From positions 62,001 to 126,000 of the forward strand of contig JAJDUP010000035.1 of assembly GCA_022826565.1 (NCBI GenBank): 64,000 bases of DNA, read 5' to 3'. This stretch comes from Gemmatimonadota bacterium (GTDB lineage: Bacteria > Gemmatimonadota > Gemmatimonadetes > Longimicrobiales > Gaopeijiaceae). Each line of letters starts with the position of its first letter. The stretch's first letter is position 1. Shown in pieces: positions 61,995 through 64,000 of this stretch. Below the pieces are notes generated by a model. It did no database searches. It had not been told where the DNA came from and saw only the letters and a program-made list of their open reading frames with translations. The position numbers and the translations under genes are program-made.

Positions 61995-62788
61995 GCGGGG
62001 ATCGGGTAAGCGAGGACCGGGTGAGCAAGGATCGGAACGTGGGTCGGCCGGATTCCGGAGTCGGCGCTTCCGGTGAGGCGGACGCGGCTGCCCGGCCAAT
62101 CGAGCCCGGCGCGATCTCCCGCCGCGGCGCGCTCAAGGTGATCGCCGCGGGCGCGGCCCTCGGCGCGGCCGGCTCGTGCGCGCCCGAGGATGCCGCCCAG
62201 TCTGCAGACTCCGCCCACGAGGCCCTCTCCGGCTTCAATCCCCTGCCCCCGAGCAACCCCATGGCCGCCGGCACACCGACCGATCCGGACATGCTGGCGC
62301 CCGTGGTCCCGTGGGACATGGTCCTCACCGACGAGGAGATGCGGCTCGTCGCGGCGCTGGCCGACGTGATCATCCCGGCCGACGATCGGTCCCCGGCGGC
62401 GAGCGCGGTGGGCGTGGCCGACTACGTGAACGAGTTCGTGTCGGCGCCCGGACACGAGGACAGCCTGATCTCGCTGCGGGGCGGGCTCGCCTGGCTCAAC
62501 CGCACCGCGCGGGAGCGGTTCGGCGCAGCCGACTTCCCGAGCCTCGACCCTGCCCGGAAGCACGAGATCTGCGACGAGATCTGCTTCGAGCCCGATGCGC
62601 CAGACGCGCTCAAACCGCAGGCGCGCTTCTTCGACCAGTTCCGCGACATGGTATCGACCGGCTTCTGGACCACGGAGGAGGGGATGCGCGACATCGGCTA
62701 TGTGGGGAATACCCCGCTTCCGAGTTTCGATGGTCCGCCGCCGGAGGTGCTGGAACGGTTGGGGTTGGCGGGGGAGGATCTGGTCTGA
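61991..62788 (+). CDS. Gluconate 2-dehydrogenase subunit 3-like protein, Tat-exported
   Basis: 265 residues from a GTG overlapping the GMC stop. A twin-arginine signal occurs at about residues 38-60 (ISRRGALKVIAAGAALGAAGSCA), possibly lipid-modified at the Cys. The rest is the subunit-3 fold: LTDEEMRLVAALADVIIPADDRSPAASAVGVADYVNEFV, ... ARFFDQFRDMVSTGFWTTEEGMRDIGYVGN. It should export the folded FAD partner by hitch-hiking. Residues 1-16 consist of three V-S-x-D-R repeats before the signal. Confidence 0.88.
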   Translation: MSGDRVSEDRVSKDRNVGRPDSGVGASGEADAAARPIEPGAISRRGALKVIAAGAALGAAGSCAPEDAAQSADSAHEALSGFNPLPPSNPMAAGTPTDPDMLAPVVPWDMVLTDEEMRLVAALADVIIPADDRSPAASAVGVADYVNEFVSAPGHEDSLISLRGGLAWLNRTARERFGAADFPSLDPARKHEICDEICFEPDAPDALKPQARFFDQFRDMVSTGFWTTEEGMRDIGYVGNTPLPSFDGPPPEVLERLGLAGEDLV

Positions 62789-62918
62789 GGGGCGGTCCCC
62801 GCGGAGATGCGTACTCGTCGTAAAGGAACAGTCGGCCACGCCGCTTGCCGGTAACCTCGAGAAGCATTCCCGCTTGCAAGCAGACGGGGCTATTTCGGTT
62901 TTCGGAATAGGCGCGATC

Positions 62919-62952
62919 GCTATTCTGACTTGGGGCGCGAAATCAGAATAGC
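62919..62952. promoter_or_regulatory. Inverted repeat upstream of a DUF4143 ATPase
   Basis: GCTATTCTGA (62919-62928) and TCAGAATAGC (62943-62952) are perfect 10-bp arms with a 14-base spacer. A third half-site GGAATAGG lies at about 62904. The site is just before an AT-rich promoter-like stretch (TATATTAC, TGTAGTATTTCATACA at 62970-62985) leading to the start at 63005. Confidence 0.5.
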
Positions 62953-63004
62953 CATTGTATATTACTCGTTGTAGTATTTCATACAGCTGGTTATCATTCT
63001 TTTC

Positions 63005-64000
63005 ATGAGTCCTTACCAACGCCCCCAGGTGGATGAACTCGTCCGCCTTCTCCTGAACGACGCTGTCCCTCCTCGGATCGTCGCCATCACTGGACCGCGC
63101 CAGTCCGGCAAGACCACCATCGTCCGGCAGGCGCTGCACCAGCTGAGTGCAGCCAGCCGGCACGGTCGCATTGTCGCCGTCGACGATCCGCAGGCACCGC
63201 ACGACCTGTCCCTCGGCCGGCCGGGAGAGACGGTCGTCCCCGATCCTCGGCGGCGCAATGTGGATTGGCTCATCGGGGTATGGGAGTCGGCCAGAGCGAG
63301 GGCGTGGGAGCATCCGCGCGGATTCGTGCTCGCGCTCGACGAAATCCAGGACATCCCGGATTGGTCGCGTGCGGTCAAGGGGCTCTGGGACCGGGACCGG
63401 GAGATGGAATGCCCCCTCAGGGTGATCATCCTGGGATCGGCGCCCTGGGCACTCCTCACAGGCCGGGGAGAAAGCCTCGCCGGGAGGTTCATTCCTTTCG
63501 ACGTCCGGCACTGGTCGCTGGTGGAAATGGTCGACGCCTTCGACTTCACGGTCGACGAGTACCTGTATTTCGGCGGCTACCCCGGCGCGGCGCCCCTGAT
63601 CCGGGACCTGGGGACCTGGCGCCGTTACGTCGCCTACTCGATCATCGCCCCGGTCTTCGGACGCGACATCCTGGCCCTCACACGCGTCGACCGCCCCGCA
63701 CTCATGCGGCAACTCGTCGACCTGGTGCCGGAATACTCGGGCCAGATCGTCAAGCTCGACCGCTTGGCGGGACGACTCCGGGGCGCAGGACACGTGACCA
63801 CGATCGCCCACTACCTCGACATGCTCTCCGATGCGGGCATCCTGGGCCAGCTGTCCAGGCACTCGGGGAGTGCCGTCAAGCGGACCGCATCCGTTCCCAA
63901 GCTCAACGTGCTCAACACCGGTCTGATGACGGCGCTGTCCGGCTACTCGTTCGAGGAGGCCCGCGCTGACCGCACCTTCTGGGGCCGCGTGTTCGAGAGC
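63005..64000 (+). CDS. AAA ATPase with DUF4143-like domain (copy 3, 3' end missing)
   Basis: The first 332 residues are visible and the gene runs off the right edge. Walker A is GPRQSGKTTIV (residues 30-40), Walker B RGFVLALDEIQDIPDW near 103. A sensor region reads IILGSAPWALLTGRGESLAGRFIPFDVRHWSLVEM. Family-typical YFGGYPGAAPLIRD and a winged helix (LDRLAGRLRGAGHVTTIAHYLDMLSDAGIL) are present. The nuclease-like C-terminus would lie beyond the window. An AT-rich promoter region with a perfect inverted repeat precedes it. Confidence 0.87.
   Translation, partial: MSPYQRPQVDELVRLLLNDAVPPRIVAITGPRQSGKTTIVRQALHQLSAASRHGRIVAVDDPQAPHDLSLGRPGETVVPDPRRRNVDWLIGVWESARARAWEHPRGFVLALDEIQDIPDWSRAVKGLWDRDREMECPLRVIILGSAPWALLTGRGESLAGRFIPFDVRHWSLVEMVDAFDFTVDEYLYFGGYPGAAPLIRDLGTWRRYVAYSIIAPVFGRDILALTRVDRPALMRQLVDLVPEYSGQIVKLDRLAGRLRGAGHVTTIAHYLDMLSDAGILGQLSRHSGSAVKRTASVPKLNVLNTGLMTALSGYSFEEARADRTFWGRVFES

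Overview
The window is GC-rich, gene-dense bacterial chromosome with no rRNA, no intact tRNA and no CRISPR array that I can see. The gene content points to Gemmatimonadota. It includes DUF5117/5118 metalloproteases, a DUF5916 outer-membrane protein, six-bladed-propeller and LVIVD proteins, a GldA/GldFG/DUF4340 ABC cluster, a GMC oxidoreductase with a Tat-exported subunit 3, and a SusC-like TonB receptor. The phylum is inferred from gene families, not from a marker gene.

Layout. 1-5.2 kb: a truncated metalloprotease, a VapBC module, a first DUF4143-type ATPase and an M1 aminopeptidase. 5.2-6.2 kb: a graveyard holding an acyltransferase 5' scrap, an IS21-type IstA fragment and the 5' scrap of a LuxR gene. 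6.2-9.4 kb: a LuxR regulator and a lipoprotein metalloprotease with Ig-like repeats. 9.4-28.4 kb, all on the minus strand: a branched-chain-type (Liv) ABC transporter operon with two CoA ligases, split into livG-acs-livH-livM and livK-livF-paaK. The 10.8 kb between the halves carries a second LuxR paralogue, an M20 peptidase, DUF3299, a LolD/FtsX ABC pair, and a two-gene ATPase module (DUF4143 ATPase plus a REase-like/STAND NTPase fusion) that looks like a defence island. 28.4-33.3 kb: a TPP riboswitch, thiC, an LRR lipoprotein and an amidohydrolase leading toward livG. 33.4-41.5 kb: an M14 peptidase, two paralogous lipoproteins, two-subunit aconitase X, a beta-propeller protein and type III glutamine synthetase. 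41.5-45.2 kb: a likely copper-related operon (LVIVD protein, Met/His-tailed protein, multicopper oxidase). 45.6-49.3 kb: a four-gene operon hipB-hipA-PHP-hupE in which every junction is a 4-base start/stop overlap, preceded by five palindromic operators at about 50-bp spacing. 49.3-55.8 kb: a DUF5916 gene with one in-frame amber codon, an alpha/beta hydrolase and a TonB receptor. 55.8-62.8 kb: the Gld-like ABC operon and a GMC dehydrogenase pair. 63.0 kb to the end: a third DUF4143-type ATPase, running off the edge.

The strongest candidates for something new are the hipBA-PHP-HupE operon with its operator array, and the DUF4143 ATPase plus REase-STAND NTPase pair lodged inside the liv operon. 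The window also holds three DUF4143 ATPases plus one C-terminal relic, each live copy lying downstream of iterated or palindromic DNA.
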